The notes under the pieces are model-generated. The model was not told the DNA's origin and searched no databases. It saw nothing but the letters and a program-made list of their open reading frames with translations. The translations under genes and the position numbers were made by a program. A DNA stretch of 64,000 nucleotides. Source: Polynucleobacter necessarius. Its GTDB lineage: Bacteria > Pseudomonadota > Gammaproteobacteria > Burkholderiales > Burkholderiaceae. This document shows positions 1 through 9,366 of the stretch, one piece after another (position 1 is the first letter of the stretch; every line of letters starts with the position of its first letter). The stretch lies in contig NZ_LT606949.1 of NCBI RefSeq assembly GCF_900095215.1, positions 124,001 to 188,000 on the forward strand. The letters are read 5' to 3'.

Positions 1-1014
1 GGCGAGATCAGGGCTTTGGTGGTAAATACCGGCAATGCCAATGCTGGAACGGGCGAGTCAGGCATGAAACATGCTTTGGAAACTTGCTCGGCCTTGGCCA
101 AGGATCTTCAGATTAATCCAGAGCAAATTCTGCCATTTTCAACGGGCGTGATTTTAGAGCCACTGCCAATAGAAAAAATTATTTCCGCTCTCCCAAGGGC
201 GGTAGCCGACTTGGGTGAGGACAATTGGTTTGATGCTGCTGAAGCCATCATGACAACAGACACTCAGCCCAAGGCTACTTCAGTGACTGTGCAAACGCCT
301 GATGGTGCAGTAACCATCACTGGTATCTGTAAGGGTGCTGGCATGATTCATCCCAATATGGCAACAATGCTCGGATTTATCGCAACTGATGTAGGATTCG
401 CGCCAGGTCTCTTGAGTAGTCTCACTCGCGAGATTGCCGACCTTTCATTTAATGCCATCACGATTGATGGCGATACATCCACCAATGATTCTTTCATCAT
501 CATGGCAACAGGACAGTCTGCGGTGCAGATTAAATCCGTTACGGCTCCTAGTTATGCCATTTTGCGTGACGCATTAATTGCCTTGACTAGAAAGCTGGCT
601 CAAATGATTGTGCGTGATGGTGAGGGCGCGACCAAGTTTATGACAATTGAGGTTGTTGGTGGCAAAACTGCCGAAGAATGTCGCCTTGTTGCGAAAGCGG
701 TCGCGCATTCTCCTTTGGTTAAAACAGCATTCTTTGCTAGCGATCCGAATTTGGGTCGTATCCTTGCGGCCGTTGGCTATGCGGGCATTGCAGACTTGGA
801 TGTCAATCGCGTGCAAATGTGGTTAGGGGATGTTTTGGTTGCTAAAGATGGTGGCCGTAATCCTGACTATCAAGAATCGGATGGTCAGCGAGTGATGCAA
901 GCTTCAGAAATCACCGTCAAGATTGATCTGGGTCGTGGCGAGGCGACACAAACCATGTGGACATGCGACTTATCGCATGATTATGTATCTATTAATGCAG
1001 ACTATCGCTCATAA
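1..1014 (+). CDS. argJ: ArgJ, glutamate N-acetyltransferase / ornithine acetyltransferase (5' end outside window)
   Basis: ArgJ moves the acetyl group from N-acetylornithine to glutamate, the cyclic step of arginine synthesis. The reading frame is open from base 1, so the start lies upstream of the window; the first codons already read as conserved ArgJ sequence ([12 protein letters not shown]). The family's autocleavage site is visible as PNMATML: Ala at 361-363 and the Thr nucleophile at 364-366, where the precursor splits into alpha and beta chains. The conserved C-terminal end ([12 protein letters not shown]) is present, and the gene stops with TAA. No lesion is seen in the visible part, so it should be functional. 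The neighbours downstream (an ATPase and mutT) are broken. Confidence 0.95.
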   Translation, partial: GEIRALVVNTGNANAGTGESGMKHALETCSALAKDLQINPEQILPFSTGVILEPLPIEKIISALPRAVADLGEDNWFDAAEAIMTTDTQPKATSVTVQTPDGAVTITGICKGAGMIHPNMATMLGFIATDVGFAPGLLSSLTREIADLSFNAITIDGDTSTNDSFIIMATGQSAVQIKSVTAPSYAILRDALIALTRKLAQMIVRDGEGATKFMTIEVVGGKTAEECRLVAKAVAHSPLVKTAFFASDPNLGRILAAVGYAGIADLDVNRVQMWLGDVLVAKDGGRNPDYQESDGQRVMQASEITVKIDLGRGEATQTMWTCDLSHDYVSINADYRS

Positions 1015-1035
1015 AAGAAAATGATTGTTTGAAAA

Positions 1036-1892
1036 ATGCATGAAAAATTAGATCGCCTTTTAGATCATCTCGATATTTTTTTGCCAAAGCCATTGACTGA
1101 AGAGCAGTGGAAGTCTTCTACTGCCTTTAGATGGCATCGTCGTGACAGTATCTTTGGAAGTATTGGATGTTTACAGCCAGTCAAGTATGTAGCGGATATT
1201 ACTTTCGAGGATCTGCAAAATATTGATCGCCAACGTGACGCGATACGTGATAACACCAAAAACTTTATCCAAAAAAGCCTGCGAACAATATTTTGTTGAC
1301 GGGTGCACGAGGAACAGGAAAGTCCTCTCTGATTAAGGCGAGCTTGCATGAGTTTGCTAGCCAAGGTTTGCGCCTAGTCGAGGTTGAAAAAGAGCATCTA
1401 GCCGATTTCGCCGACATTACCGAACGTTTGGCGGCGCGTCCTGAGTGCTTCATTATTTTTTGCGATGACCTGTCGTTTGAGGACGGCGAATCTGGCTATG
1501 AGGCCATGAAATCAGCCCTAGACGGCTCGGTTTCTGCTCAAGTCGATAACATCTTGATTTACGCCATATCGAATCGTCGCCATTTATTGCCTGAGTATAT
1601 GAAAGATAACGAAGGGTATATGAATAGCGATGATGGTGAAATTCATCCTGGTGAAGTGGTTGAGGAGAAGAGTTCCTTGTCGGAGTGCTTTGGGCTTTGG
1701 CTGTCTTCTTATCCACCAAAACAAGATGAGTATTTGGCGATCGTGTCGCATTGGTTGCAGCATTTTGGTTTGAGTGCTCCGCAAATCGAGGCTGCTCGTG
1801 CCGAGGCTTTGGTTTTGGCTTTAGAGCGTGGCTCACGTTCAGGCCGGGTTGCTTGGCAATTCGCGAAGCACTGGGCTGGCTCAAAGTCTTAA
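1036..1892 (+). pseudogene. DUF815-type P-loop ATPase, one frameshift
   Basis: This reads as a DUF815-family AAA-like ATPase of unknown function, a gene often found between argJ and mutT in betaproteobacteria. The N-terminal part (from ATG 1036) runs to about 1276. The frame then shifts, and the rest, with the Walker A motif GARGTGKS and a Walker B-like stretch FIIFCDDLSFE, continues in a second frame to 1892. The lesion sits in the A6 run at 1271-1276; adding one A restores a continuous protein of about 285 residues, the usual family length. This is the only lesion I see. It could be a true pseudogene, a sequencing error, or a gene rescued by polymerase slippage on the A run. Confidence 0.85.
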
Positions 1893-1906
1893 GATGATTT
1901 TTCTGA

Positions 1907-2322
1907 ATGAGTGAAATCAATCGACCCATCACTGAAGTGGCGGCGGGAATATTGCTTGATGCTGAAGGCCGCTATCTTTTAGGACAAAGACCAGAGGGAA
2001 AGCCATATGCTGGTTATTGGGAAATTCCTGGTGGAAAAATCGAAAAAGGAGAAACCGTTTTCGAAGCGCTGAAACGCGAATTGCAAGAAGAGCTTGGTAT
2101 TGAGATTCAATCGAGCGAAGAGCTGACTGTTTTAGAGCAGATTACCCACACGCTTATGTTCGCTTACATGTCAGCATTATTCGTGATTGGTATGGCATAC
2201 CCAAGGGTTGTGAAAATCAATCTTTATCATCGGAATTGCTCGCCGCAGAAAAGACTAGTGTAGAGCCCTTATTACCAGCCGCCTGGCCAATGCTGGAAAG
2301 GCTTAGAAGCCTTTTAGCTTAA
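1907..2322 (+). pseudogene. mutT: MutT/NUDIX hydrolase (8-oxo-dGTP diphosphatase type), frameshifted
   Basis: MutT-type NUDIX enzymes remove oxidised nucleotides such as 8-oxo-dGTP. The NUDIX box is intact near residues 42-65 (GGKIEKGET, then RELQEELGI). After the Thr-His at 2144-2149 the frame is lost. The other frame continues as HAYVRLHVSIIRDWYG and ends with a natural-looking C-terminus (AAWPMLERLRSLLA) at TAA 2320-2322. The lesion lies within ACCCACAC (about 2144-2151), as two extra bases or one missing base. The shifted frame ends at 2263, removing the C-terminal beta strands and helix. The start is 14 bp after the upstream ATPase gene, so the two were probably cotranscribed. Loss would be expected to raise A:T to C:G mutation if no other MutT exists. 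Confidence 0.85.
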
Positions 2323-3071
2323 AGCTGGCAGAGGGTGAGTTTGAATGGCACATCGGCATTAACCAACTGTGTTTTCTTATCTCGCTCTGACTTTAAGAAG
2401 CGCACAGAGAGTAAATATTTATTCGCGCTAATTTCCGAGAATAAAGAATTATCTTCAACAGCGATGCGCATTAATTGGTATACCTTGCCAGAAGGGGCTT
2501 GCTGGAAAGACCCATTATGCGCAGTCACATCTTTAGCCTCACCCGATTGACGAAGTAAGCGTAAAAATAATTGACACGCTTCATGCCAAGGTAACAGCGG
2601 ACTAATATACTTTTCGAGTAACTCGCGACGCTCGGATGTGGGACTATTTTTCCATGCGTGATAGCTGGGTAAATCCATTGGACTTGTGCCACCCGGAATA
2701 TTTAAGCGTGTACGAATTGCATTCAACCATTCACTTTCAGTAATGATTGAATTAGACCTACCAGCTGCTTGATTAATGCCACTTGCTACCGCATCAATTT
2801 CAGAGAGTGTTTGGGATAACGCCTCTTGATCTACTTTTTGCGATGACTTCAAACCATTGAGCGCATATTTTTGACGCTCAAATTCTTGAAGGAGTAATGA
2901 CTTGATATCGCCACGAGCGCCAATATCACCAAGATCAAACAAAATAGAGATAGCGTTGTGATGTAACTCTGGATCGTCTGATCGGACAAAGTGATTAAAT
3001 CGGGAGAATAAATACTCCAGTCGAAGCATGCTTCGAACTAATTCATTGAAAGGGTATTCGTAGACAATCAC
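2319..3071 (-). CDS. zapD: ZapD, FtsZ-bundling cell division protein
   Basis: ZapD (YacF) binds the FtsZ C-terminus and cross-links FtsZ filaments at the Z-ring in the cytoplasm. The 250-residue product matches the usual family length and begins with the typical VYEYPFNELVRSMLRLEYLF. It has the all-helical N-terminal half and a beta-rich end (KLTLCQL). It lies just downstream of coaE (11 bp gap), the usual coaE-zapD order in beta- and gammaproteobacteria. Its 3' end touches the convergent mutT remnant. No lesion is seen. Confidence 0.93.
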   Translation of the reverse strand: MIVYEYPFNELVRSMLRLEYLFSRFNHFVRSDDPELHHNAISILFDLGDIGARGDIKSLLLQEFERQKYALNGLKSSQKVDQEALSQTLSEIDAVASGINQAAGRSNSIITESEWLNAIRTRLNIPGGTSPMDLPSYHAWKNSPTSERRELLEKYISPLLPWHEACQLFLRLLRQSGEAKDVTAHNGSFQQAPSGKVYQLMRIAVEDNSLFSEISANKYLLSVRFLKSERDKKTQLVNADVPFKLTLCQL

Positions 3072-3082
3072 AAACCCATATT

Positions 3083-3769
3083 CTATGACGAACTGGAGTG
3101 CTTTTTCTGAATCTGTAAGACTTTTTGGTGCAGTGCAAAGACTTCTGTCTCTAGATGATTGAGGTCACCCTGGTTTTCAATGACTACGTCTGCATTGGCG
3201 ATACGGTCTTGTCTGCTGGACTGCGCCTGAAGGATTCTTTCAACCTCATTTCGAGATAATTTGCTGCGGTGCATCACGCGTTCGATTTCGGTTTCTTCTG
3301 GGCAGTCCACCACCACCAGGTAATCCAAAACTGATCTCCAATCGCCAGATTCAATCAGCAAGGGAACCACAAAAACAATGTAGGGAGCATTTTCCTGAAG
3401 TAGTTGCCTAGTCTGCCGCACAGTTTCCTCCCGAATTAACGGGTGAGTGATGGCCTCCAAGGACTTTCTGGCGGCGGGGTTAGCAAAGACCAGGGCTCGC
3501 ATCTTACTTCTGTCCAGCGCCCCATTGGAATCAATGAAGTTCGGACCGAACTCTTTTTGAATCGGGGGGATTGCTAGGCCCTTTGGGGCGGTAAGCTGGT
3601 GAGCAATTAGGTCGGTATCCACTATGCCGGCGCCTAACTTAGCAAGTGCATCGCTAACGGCAGTTTTGCCTGAGCCAATACCACCAGTAAGACCTACAAA
3701 AAGGGCGCGCCCTTTTAATAAGCCTAAGCTAGATTGCTCAGTAGGAAGTTTTGTGGGGTCTGCGGCCAT
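3083..3769 (-). CDS. coaE: CoaE, dephospho-CoA kinase
   Basis: CoaE phosphorylates the ribose 3'-OH of dephospho-CoA, the last step of coenzyme A synthesis. The P-loop LTGGIGSGKT lies at about residues 28-37, followed by the conserved DTD (about 52-54). The 228-residue length includes an N-terminal extension of about 24 residues before the P-loop strand. The ATG at 3769 is the only in-frame Met there and overlaps the 3' end of the upstream prepilin peptidase remnant by 46 bp. It is intact, in contrast to panE (10.7 kb) in the same cofactor pathway; CoA can still be completed if pantothenate is supplied. Confidence 0.95.
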   Translation of the reverse strand: MAADPTKLPTEQSSLGLLKGRALFVGLTGGIGSGKTAVSDALAKLGAGIVDTDLIAHQLTAPKGLAIPPIQKEFGPNFIDSNGALDRSKMRALVFANPAARKSLEAITHPLIREETVRQTRQLLQENAPYIVFVVPLLIESGDWRSVLDYLVVVDCPEETEIERVMHRSKLSRNEVERILQAQSSRQDRIANADVVIENQGDLNHLETEVFALHQKVLQIQKKHSSSS

Positions 3770-4226
3770 AACAATTCAATGATGCCAGCAATAGCAAGAA
3801 AATGGCCAAATGGAAAAGTGGAGCGATGATTTTGCTTGCTCCACAATAGCCAAGCAAATCCGCCAACCAGTCCAGTCAATGAGGCTACTAGTAGGATATG
3901 GGGTAAAGCATGCCAACCTAGCCAGGCCCCGAGGGCTGCCAATAATTTGGCATCGCCCATACCAATGCCGTCCTGTTTTTGTTAAGCATTCGATAAAGAA
4001 AGTTAAGAAGCCAAAGCCCACAATAACCCAGAAGAGCTCCAATGATTGCATCCTGAATTGGGGTAAAACTCTGGCTTGTGAGATCGTTAAAAATTAAACC
4101 CACCAAGATGAGTTGGAAAGTGATGACATCTGGCAATCTGAAGGTGCGCAAATCAATGTATGCCAAATAGACTATGGCCAATATCAGAGATATTTGAATC
4201 CACTCAAGCAAAACAGCGCTATTCAT
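3724..4226 (-). pseudogene. pilD: Prepilin peptidase (PilD/TcpA24 aspartic protease), frameshifted and lacking N-terminal domain
   Basis: Type IV prepilin peptidases cleave leader peptides from pilins in the inner membrane. Both catalytic Asp motifs are present but in different frames: YIDLRTFRLPD in the first part, and GMGDAKLLAALG in the second. One base is missing near 3969-3972, so the first frame runs into unrelated sequence before the GxGD motif. The ATG at 4226 overlaps the TAA of pilC (TAATG), implying translational coupling. Even repaired, the product would be about 167 residues without the usual N-terminal methyltransferase/cysteine domain, so either this is a short form or that domain was lost earlier. 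Confidence 0.85.
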
Positions 4227-5285
4227 TAAACAATTTGCCATAGGTTGAAGATTTGCCATAGGTTGAAGATTGGAAGATACAAGATTATGACCAGACTGCC
4301 AATGATGAGTCCAACAACAATAATCAGCAAAGGTTCTAGGCTGTGGCTGAGGGTATTTAGTCGATTGCTTAACTGAGCGCTAAGAATTTTTGCGCGCCTC
4401 TGTAGTATTTCTGAAAGTGCGCCACTTTCAGAGGCAAGCCTCAAGAGCTGCAGAGTTTCTAGATCAAACAGCAGGCCTTTGGCATCGGCTTTGCTGATTG
4501 CATCACCAAACGACCAACCGCGGGTTACGTGCTTGAATATTTCGGCGCTAAAATCATGACTAAGCCAGTGATTAGATGATTGCGCCGTAACTCGGAGAGC
4601 ATCTGGCAGAGGTAATCCAGACTTCAGAAGGTGGCTCAAGACACCAATAGGTGAGTTTTGCTAGCCTAAGGAGCTGTCCGCTTAAGAGTATTGAGAAGCT
4701 TAGTCGATCACAAAGCTTTTGTAGTCCAGGAAGTTTGATCCATGCAAGGCTAGATAGCCCTGCAAAACCGGTAATCACCGCAATTATCTGAAAATAAAAT
4801 TCTTCGAACCAGGTAGACATTTCAATCAATACTTTTGTGGGGGTTGGTAAGTCCGCCTGAAAATGAGCAAAAACATCTTTGAAGCCTGGTACAACCCAAA
4901 TCATCATGACAATGACCAAAAGACAGGAACTGCCTATGGTAATGATGGGGTAACTCATTGCTTGTTGAATTTTCCGACGCAATTCAATTTGCGCTTCTAA
5001 TTGTTGGCAAATAGTTGTCAGTGCTAGATTACAGTCACCGGTACGTTCACTCACTCGAATGAGGTTCATGAACTCCATGGAGAATAAGTGTTTCTGTGCG
5101 CGCAAGCATTGAGAAAAACTTTCTCCCTGTTTGAGTTGTCCATAGACGCTCGATATCCAAAGAAGCCAGTATTTCGGGGCAGTGGAATAAATGCGATCAA
5201 TTGCATTAAGCAGCGGCAGACCGAATTCCAGGAGAGTTAAAAGTTGCCCAGCGAAATGCAGTTGGTCTTGTTTGCTTAGTCTCAT
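4226..5285 (-). pseudogene. pilC: Type IV pilus / type II secretion inner-membrane platform protein (PilC/GspF), frameshifted
   Basis: PilC/GspF forms the inner-membrane platform on which the assembly ATPase acts. The first frame (from 5285) holds a complete first T2SSF domain with membrane segments (such as LLVIVMMIWVVPGF) and the second begins as RLAKLTYWCL. At about 4640 one extra base shifts the frame; the second T2SSF domain continues in another frame (SHLLKSGLPLPDALR) and ends with a membrane helix at 4226. An 18-bp tandem duplication near the 3' end repeats the residues IFNLWQ. The start ATG overlaps the end of pilB. This gene, pilB and pilD are all broken, so the machine is lost. Confidence 0.88.
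4234..4269. repeat. 18-bp perfect tandem duplication in the 3' end of pilC
   Basis: The unit TTTGCCATAGGTTGAAGA occurs twice head to tail (4234-4251 and 4252-4269). It is in frame in pilC and duplicates six residues (IFNLWQ) just before the stop. It looks like a recent slippage event in a gene no longer under selection. Confidence 0.95.
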
Positions 5286-6381
5286 TAGCCCACTTCTGTT
5301 TCTAGGGCTATTTGAGTAATGAGACCTTCTTGTACGTGGACAAGCCCAGCGTGTCGCATATCGACATGCTGAAGAGATGGATCAAAGAGGTTGAATTTAT
5401 CCGGCACCTCATGAACTCCCATGCGTCCAAAGTAGCCAATGCCTTGGCAGCTAGTGCAAGCCAATTTTTCATTCTCATGATGTTGGCTGCATTGGGGGCA
5501 CGTTTTGCGAATCAGGCGTTGTGAGCTCACGCTAAAGAGACAAGCTTCAAGCGAATCTTGATCAATACCCAGGTTTTGAAGTTTTGGGACTGCTCCACGC
5601 GCGTTGCGAGTATGTAATGTACTCAACACCAAGTGCCCAGTTTGCGCAGCTTGAATTGCTAATTGTGCTGTGGCGGCATCTCGTATCTCACCAATCATAA
5701 TCACATCGGGATCTTGTCGAAGCAGGGCTCGAATAATCGTGGGAAAGTCTAGACCTGCCCGCGGGTGATAGGCTATTTGATTGACGCCTGCTAGACCAAT
5801 CTCAATCGGATCCTCTATAGAGCACAGATTGCGATGAGATTGGTTGAGGTGCTTTAAGCAACTATAGAGAGTGCGTGTCTTGCCGCTACCCGTTGGTCCT
5901 GTAACAAGAATTAAGCCGTTCGGCTGAGCAAGCACTTGTAGGAATATGCGCAATTGATCGGGAAGAAGACCAAGTTCCTGCAGATCAAGTTCTGCAAGAT
6001 TGCTTGGCAGTATTCGCACTACCGCTTTTCCCCGTGCAGTGTCGGCAAGATGGAGACACGACAATCTATATTGGGTTTAGAAAAATGATGCCCAATTGAA
6101 AGCCGCCCCTCTTGTGGAAGCCGTTTTTCGGCGATATCTAGGCGCGCTAAAACTTTAATTCGTGCAATCAGGCGGTCATGTAGATCAATAGGGTGTCGAG
6201 AATGAATTTGCAGGAGGCCATCAACCCTAAATCGGATGAGCGTGGCTTGAACCCCGGCTTCAATATGAACATCACTCGCTCTAGCATCAATGGCATGATC
6301 TGCAATTTCATACCAGGTGCGAATAATTAATGAGTCATCTGCGGAAACGCTCAATCTTGCTCTTGAGCTAGTGTGGGGCAA
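5285..6381 (-). pseudogene. pilB: Type IV pilus / type II secretion assembly ATPase (PilB/GspE), frameshifted
   Basis: PilB/GspE hexamers power pilin or pseudopilin assembly from the cytoplasmic face. The first frame (6381 to about 6029) carries the N2-like segment (ASDVHIEAG) and the conserved start of the ATPase core (CRVSILPTLHGEK). One base is lost in the short A run at 6026-6029 (coding strand), and the rest continues in a second frame with Walker A GPTGSGKT, the Asp box, Walker B (LLRQDPDVIMIGEIRD), the His box and a CxxC...CxxC zinc motif. Repaired, the protein would have about 365 residues and no N-terminal T2SSE_N domain, as in short ComGA/HofB-like forms. The single lesion removes the ATPase motor. 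Confidence 0.88.
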
Positions 6382-7640
6382 TAGAGTTTGACTGTTTTCA
6401 CGCCGTGTTCATCACATTGCACGATTTCCATGACGATCCCGGCAATGCGAATGCTGACATCATGACCAGGGATGGCTTCTAATTTTTCGAGGATGAGCCC
6501 ATTCAGAGTGCGTGGTCCATCCAGTGGCAGATTGAGGTTCAGCAGGCGATTGAGGTCTCTTATGGAGGCGCTACCACTGGCAAGGTAAGTGCCATCGGCA
6601 AGCCAGCGGGGATCGGTTGACAGATTGGAAAAAGAGGTGGTGAATTCGCCAATGAGTTCTTCAATAATATCTTCAAAAGTCACTAATCCCAGCACTTCCC
6701 CATATTCATTCACAACCAGACTTAAACGCTGTTGGCTATCTTGAAAAAATTGCATTTGCTGTAGTACGGGTGTGCCACTAGGAATGAAGCAGGGCTCATT
6801 GAGCAAAACCCTAAAATCCTCATATGTCAGATCGGTATCCCCCAATAGGGATAAAGCCTTTTTCACTGAGAGAATGCCGACAATACGCTCGGAGTCTGTA
6901 TCGCACACTGGTAATTTGTTGTGATAGCAGGTTTCTAATTGCTGAACTACCTCATCAATGGGTCTTGAAAGATCCAACACTTCAATTCTGGATCTGGGTG
7001 TCATTACATCATCAATAGTAATATTTTCTAAATTAAATAGATTGAGAAAGATGTTGCGATGATGATTGGAGACAAAGCGATTGGATTCCAAAACAAGGCT
7101 GCGTAACTCCTCTTTGCTCATAGCTCTGCTATCGGAAGAGGTTTGCAAGCCAGATACTTTCATGAGTCCAGAGACAAAACTGTTAATAAACCAAAGCAAA
7201 GGCTTCAGCAAAAAAGTGAGCGGCAATATAAACCAGCCGACATTAGAAGCAATTTTTTCTGGAAATGCGGCGCCAATAACCTTAGGGGTTATTTCGCTAA
7301 AGATAATGATCAGCAGGGCAACCACTAAAGTGGCAATCGACAGCACGAGCCCACCGTCGCCAAAAATATGTAAGGCAATGCCCGTTACTAGAATCGGTAA
7401 AACCGTATTAATGATATTGTTGGAAATGAGCAGCACTGATAGCAGTGAATCAATGCGTTTTAAGAGTCTTTCGGCTAGCGCTGCACCGGTGTTGCCGCTA
7501 TTAGCCATTGCACGGAGGCGATGGCGATTGGACGACAGCATGCTGGTTTCCGCCATTGAGAAAAAGCCGGATAACGCCAGCAAAAATAGGACGAGAGCAA
7601 CTTGGCCATAAAACGGCCAATCGTCAAAAAAGGTGTCCAT
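6351..7640 (-). CDS. HlyC/CorC-family membrane protein (CNNM + CBS pair), possible Mg2+/Co2+ efflux
   Basis: The N-terminal half is a CNNM (DUF21) transmembrane domain with about four membrane segments and the family motif SGFFSMAETSM near the start. Two CBS repeats follow (DVMTPRSRIEVLDLS; RLSLVVNEYGEVLGLVTFEDIIEE), then a CorC_HlyC C-terminal domain. Such proteins are linked to Mg2+/Co2+ efflux and tolerance. The start was set at ATG 7640 (MDTFFDDWPF) because homologues begin there; an in-frame codon at 7673 would add 11 residues. The 3' end overlaps the 5' end of pilB by 31 bp. It is intact at about 429 residues. The exact substrate is not visible from sequence. Confidence 0.88.
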   Translation of the reverse strand: MDTFFDDWPFYGQVALVLFLLALSGFFSMAETSMLSSNRHRLRAMANSGNTGAALAERLLKRIDSLLSVLLISNNIINTVLPILVTGIALHIFGDGGLVLSIATLVVALLIIIFSEITPKVIGAAFPEKIASNVGWFILPLTFLLKPLLWFINSFVSGLMKVSGLQTSSDSRAMSKEELRSLVLESNRFVSNHHRNIFLNLFNLENITIDDVMTPRSRIEVLDLSRPIDEVVQQLETCYHNKLPVCDTDSERIVGILSVKKALSLLGDTDLTYEDFRVLLNEPCFIPSGTPVLQQMQFFQDSQQRLSLVVNEYGEVLGLVTFEDIIEELIGEFTTSFSNLSTDPRWLADGTYLASGSASIRDLNRLLNLNLPLDGPRTLNGLILEKLEAIPGHDVSIRIAGIVMEIVQCDEHGVKTVKLYCPTLAQEQD

Positions 7641-7748
7641 GAGGTCTGCCTGAAAAAAGTAAGGATGAGTCAATATAGCAAAGTGGCATTTGGCATGCCA
7701 GAGCTAGAGCGTAACGGGCGATAGGTTGACTTGTTTAATTGTGTGAGA

Positions 7749-8270
7749 ATGAACCCGATGACATCCTCTTCAGCCCCAATCCGCCACGAGAGTGCAAGTT
7801 ATTGCGTTATTTCAGCGCCCTTCGGACGTCTGGGAATTTTGACGGAGTTGGTGGATGGGAGTTTGATGCTATCTAAAATTGATTACTTGCCGGTAGATGC
7901 AAAATTAGTCACCCCCAAGAATCAGCTGGCTAAAGAAGTTGCGCGACAGTGCAAGGAGTACTTCAAAGATCCTAGTTGGCAATTTGACCTACCCATTAAA
8001 CCCGTGGGTACTGAGCACCAGAAAAAAGTATGGGCTAGCATTCAAGAAATACCTGTTGGTAAAACAAAAACCTACGGCGAGTTGGCTAAGAAAATCAAGA
8101 GTGGACCAAGGGCTGTCGGTACCGCATGTGGAGCGAATCCTTATCCCTTGATTGCGCCTTGCCATAGAGTGGTTTCTGCTCAGGGGATCGGTGGGTTTAT
8201 GAAAGAAAATGCCCCTGGTTTGTATCGCCAAATTAAGCGCTGTCTTCTAAAGCACGAAGGCGCTTTGTAA
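7749..8270 (+). CDS. ogt: Methylated-DNA-protein-cysteine methyltransferase
   Basis: This suicide enzyme transfers alkyl groups from O6-alkylguanine in DNA to its own cysteine. The acceptor motif reads APCHRVV near the C-terminus, preceded by the family hallmarks GKTKTYGELA and RAVGTACGANP. One family-typical Val/Ile before PCHR is Ala here. The start was taken at ATG 7749 (MNPMTSSS); an upstream TTG at 7731 is less likely. The product of about 173 residues is normal length for Ogt. It is divergent from the CorC-type gene and convergent with the synthase gene, with only 4 bp between the stops. Retention of alkylation repair contrasts with loss of mutT. Confidence 0.93.
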   Translation: MNPMTSSSAPIRHESASYCVISAPFGRLGILTELVDGSLMLSKIDYLPVDAKLVTPKNQLAKEVARQCKEYFKDPSWQFDLPIKPVGTEHQKKVWASIQEIPVGKTKTYGELAKKIKSGPRAVGTACGANPYPLIAPCHRVVSAQGIGGFMKENAPGLYRQIKRCLLKHEGAL

Positions 8271-8274
8271 ATGC

Positions 8275-9222
8275 CTACTTAGCCAATGATCGGCCAGTGA
8301 GATAGAAAAAGACTTTCATTAGAGCATCACTTCTAACGGCAATTTTGGTAAAGCCATAAAACTTCGTGACGGTGTTTCTAGAAAGTTGTACTTCATCTTT
8401 GTTGTTAAATTCAGCGGACTGAGCAATTTTTGCCAGCGTCATCACTGCTAGACCAAAAGCCAAAAAGCAAAAACGCCTTATGCCTTGTTCTTGCTTTGGG
8501 ATCAATAAAATATATTCCAAGGAGGCTTGTAGTTTTTGATAGGCAATTTTTAAAAGAGCTGCTTGGCTCATATTGGCCGGCTTCCAGGAGACTCCACGCG
8601 CCCTGTCCTCGGGAGAATCTTTGAGGATATTGGTCATTTGCAGTGCCTGACCAAATGCGACTGCCAAATTTTCATGTCCAATCAGCGCTCTTTCAAAGGC
8701 GCGGGAACGATTGCTAAAGATGGTGGTGAGCAGCTCGCCAACTACGCCGGCAACCACATAGCAATATTTCTCAAATTCAGTGAGATCCTGAAGACCTGCC
8801 TGATTTTGCTTGCCATGAAAGTAAGACATTCCTTCGGACATGATGGAAACGCAGCGGCTGACAGCCTGTTGGTCATTGCTTGAGCAGGTATGCAGTATCC
8901 GCAAAACAGTGGGCGTATTAGAAATTAAATCGAGCTCATCCTGATTGCCGTAGTTCTTGAGTGCCGCAAGACAAGGCTCAACAAAAGTTTCAACAGGCGC
9001 TTTTTCAAGGACTGCATTTAAAAAGAGTGCTGATAGTGATTGTTTGGTTTTGGCGTCCAAGTCTGCCGCATCTTCGATGGTGTCAATAATGCGACAAAGC
9101 AGGTAAGTATTGCCAACCACCTTTTCAATGTCTGGAGGCAAAAGCGGGATAGTGATGGCAAAAGTGCGCGATACAGAACTCAGCATGGCTTTTTGGTATG
9201 CCAAATCGTCTGATGGACTCAT
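8275..9222 (-). CDS. Squalene/phytoene synthase family protein
   Basis: The product (about 315 residues from ATG 9222) has both Asp-rich motifs of trans-isoprenyl head-to-head synthases: DTIED in the YLLCRIIDTIEDAADL region and the second motif within NILKDSPEDRARG. SRTFAITIPLLP near the N-terminus is also typical. Members condense two C15 or C20 diphosphates to squalene or phytoene. No hopanoid (hpn) or carotenoid (crt) partner genes occur in this window, so the product cannot be decided. The gene is intact and convergent with ogt. ATG 9222 (MSPSDDLAYQ) is preferred to 9249 because family members start near the YQKAML segment. Confidence 0.85.
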   Translation of the reverse strand: MSPSDDLAYQKAMLSSVSRTFAITIPLLPPDIEKVVGNTYLLCRIIDTIEDAADLDAKTKQSLSALFLNAVLEKAPVETFVEPCLAALKNYGNQDELDLISNTPTVLRILHTCSSNDQQAVSRCVSIMSEGMSYFHGKQNQAGLQDLTEFEKYCYVVAGVVGELLTTIFSNRSRAFERALIGHENLAVAFGQALQMTNILKDSPEDRARGVSWKPANMSQAALLKIAYQKLQASLEYILLIPKQEQGIRRFCFLAFGLAVMTLAKIAQSAEFNNKDEVQLSRNTVTKFYGFTKIAVRSDALMKVFFYLTGRSLAK

Positions 9223-9366
9223 TGTTGGGGTTTGTCTAGGCGCTCTCACTCTTGAATTATGTCAGACGGGCGCCTCTCTTGGGGCGATCTAACTCAGCAC
9301 TTTTGTTAACTGTCAAAAGTGCTAAGGCCATATAATTCCTTCACATTTCAGAAGGAGCATTTAGGC

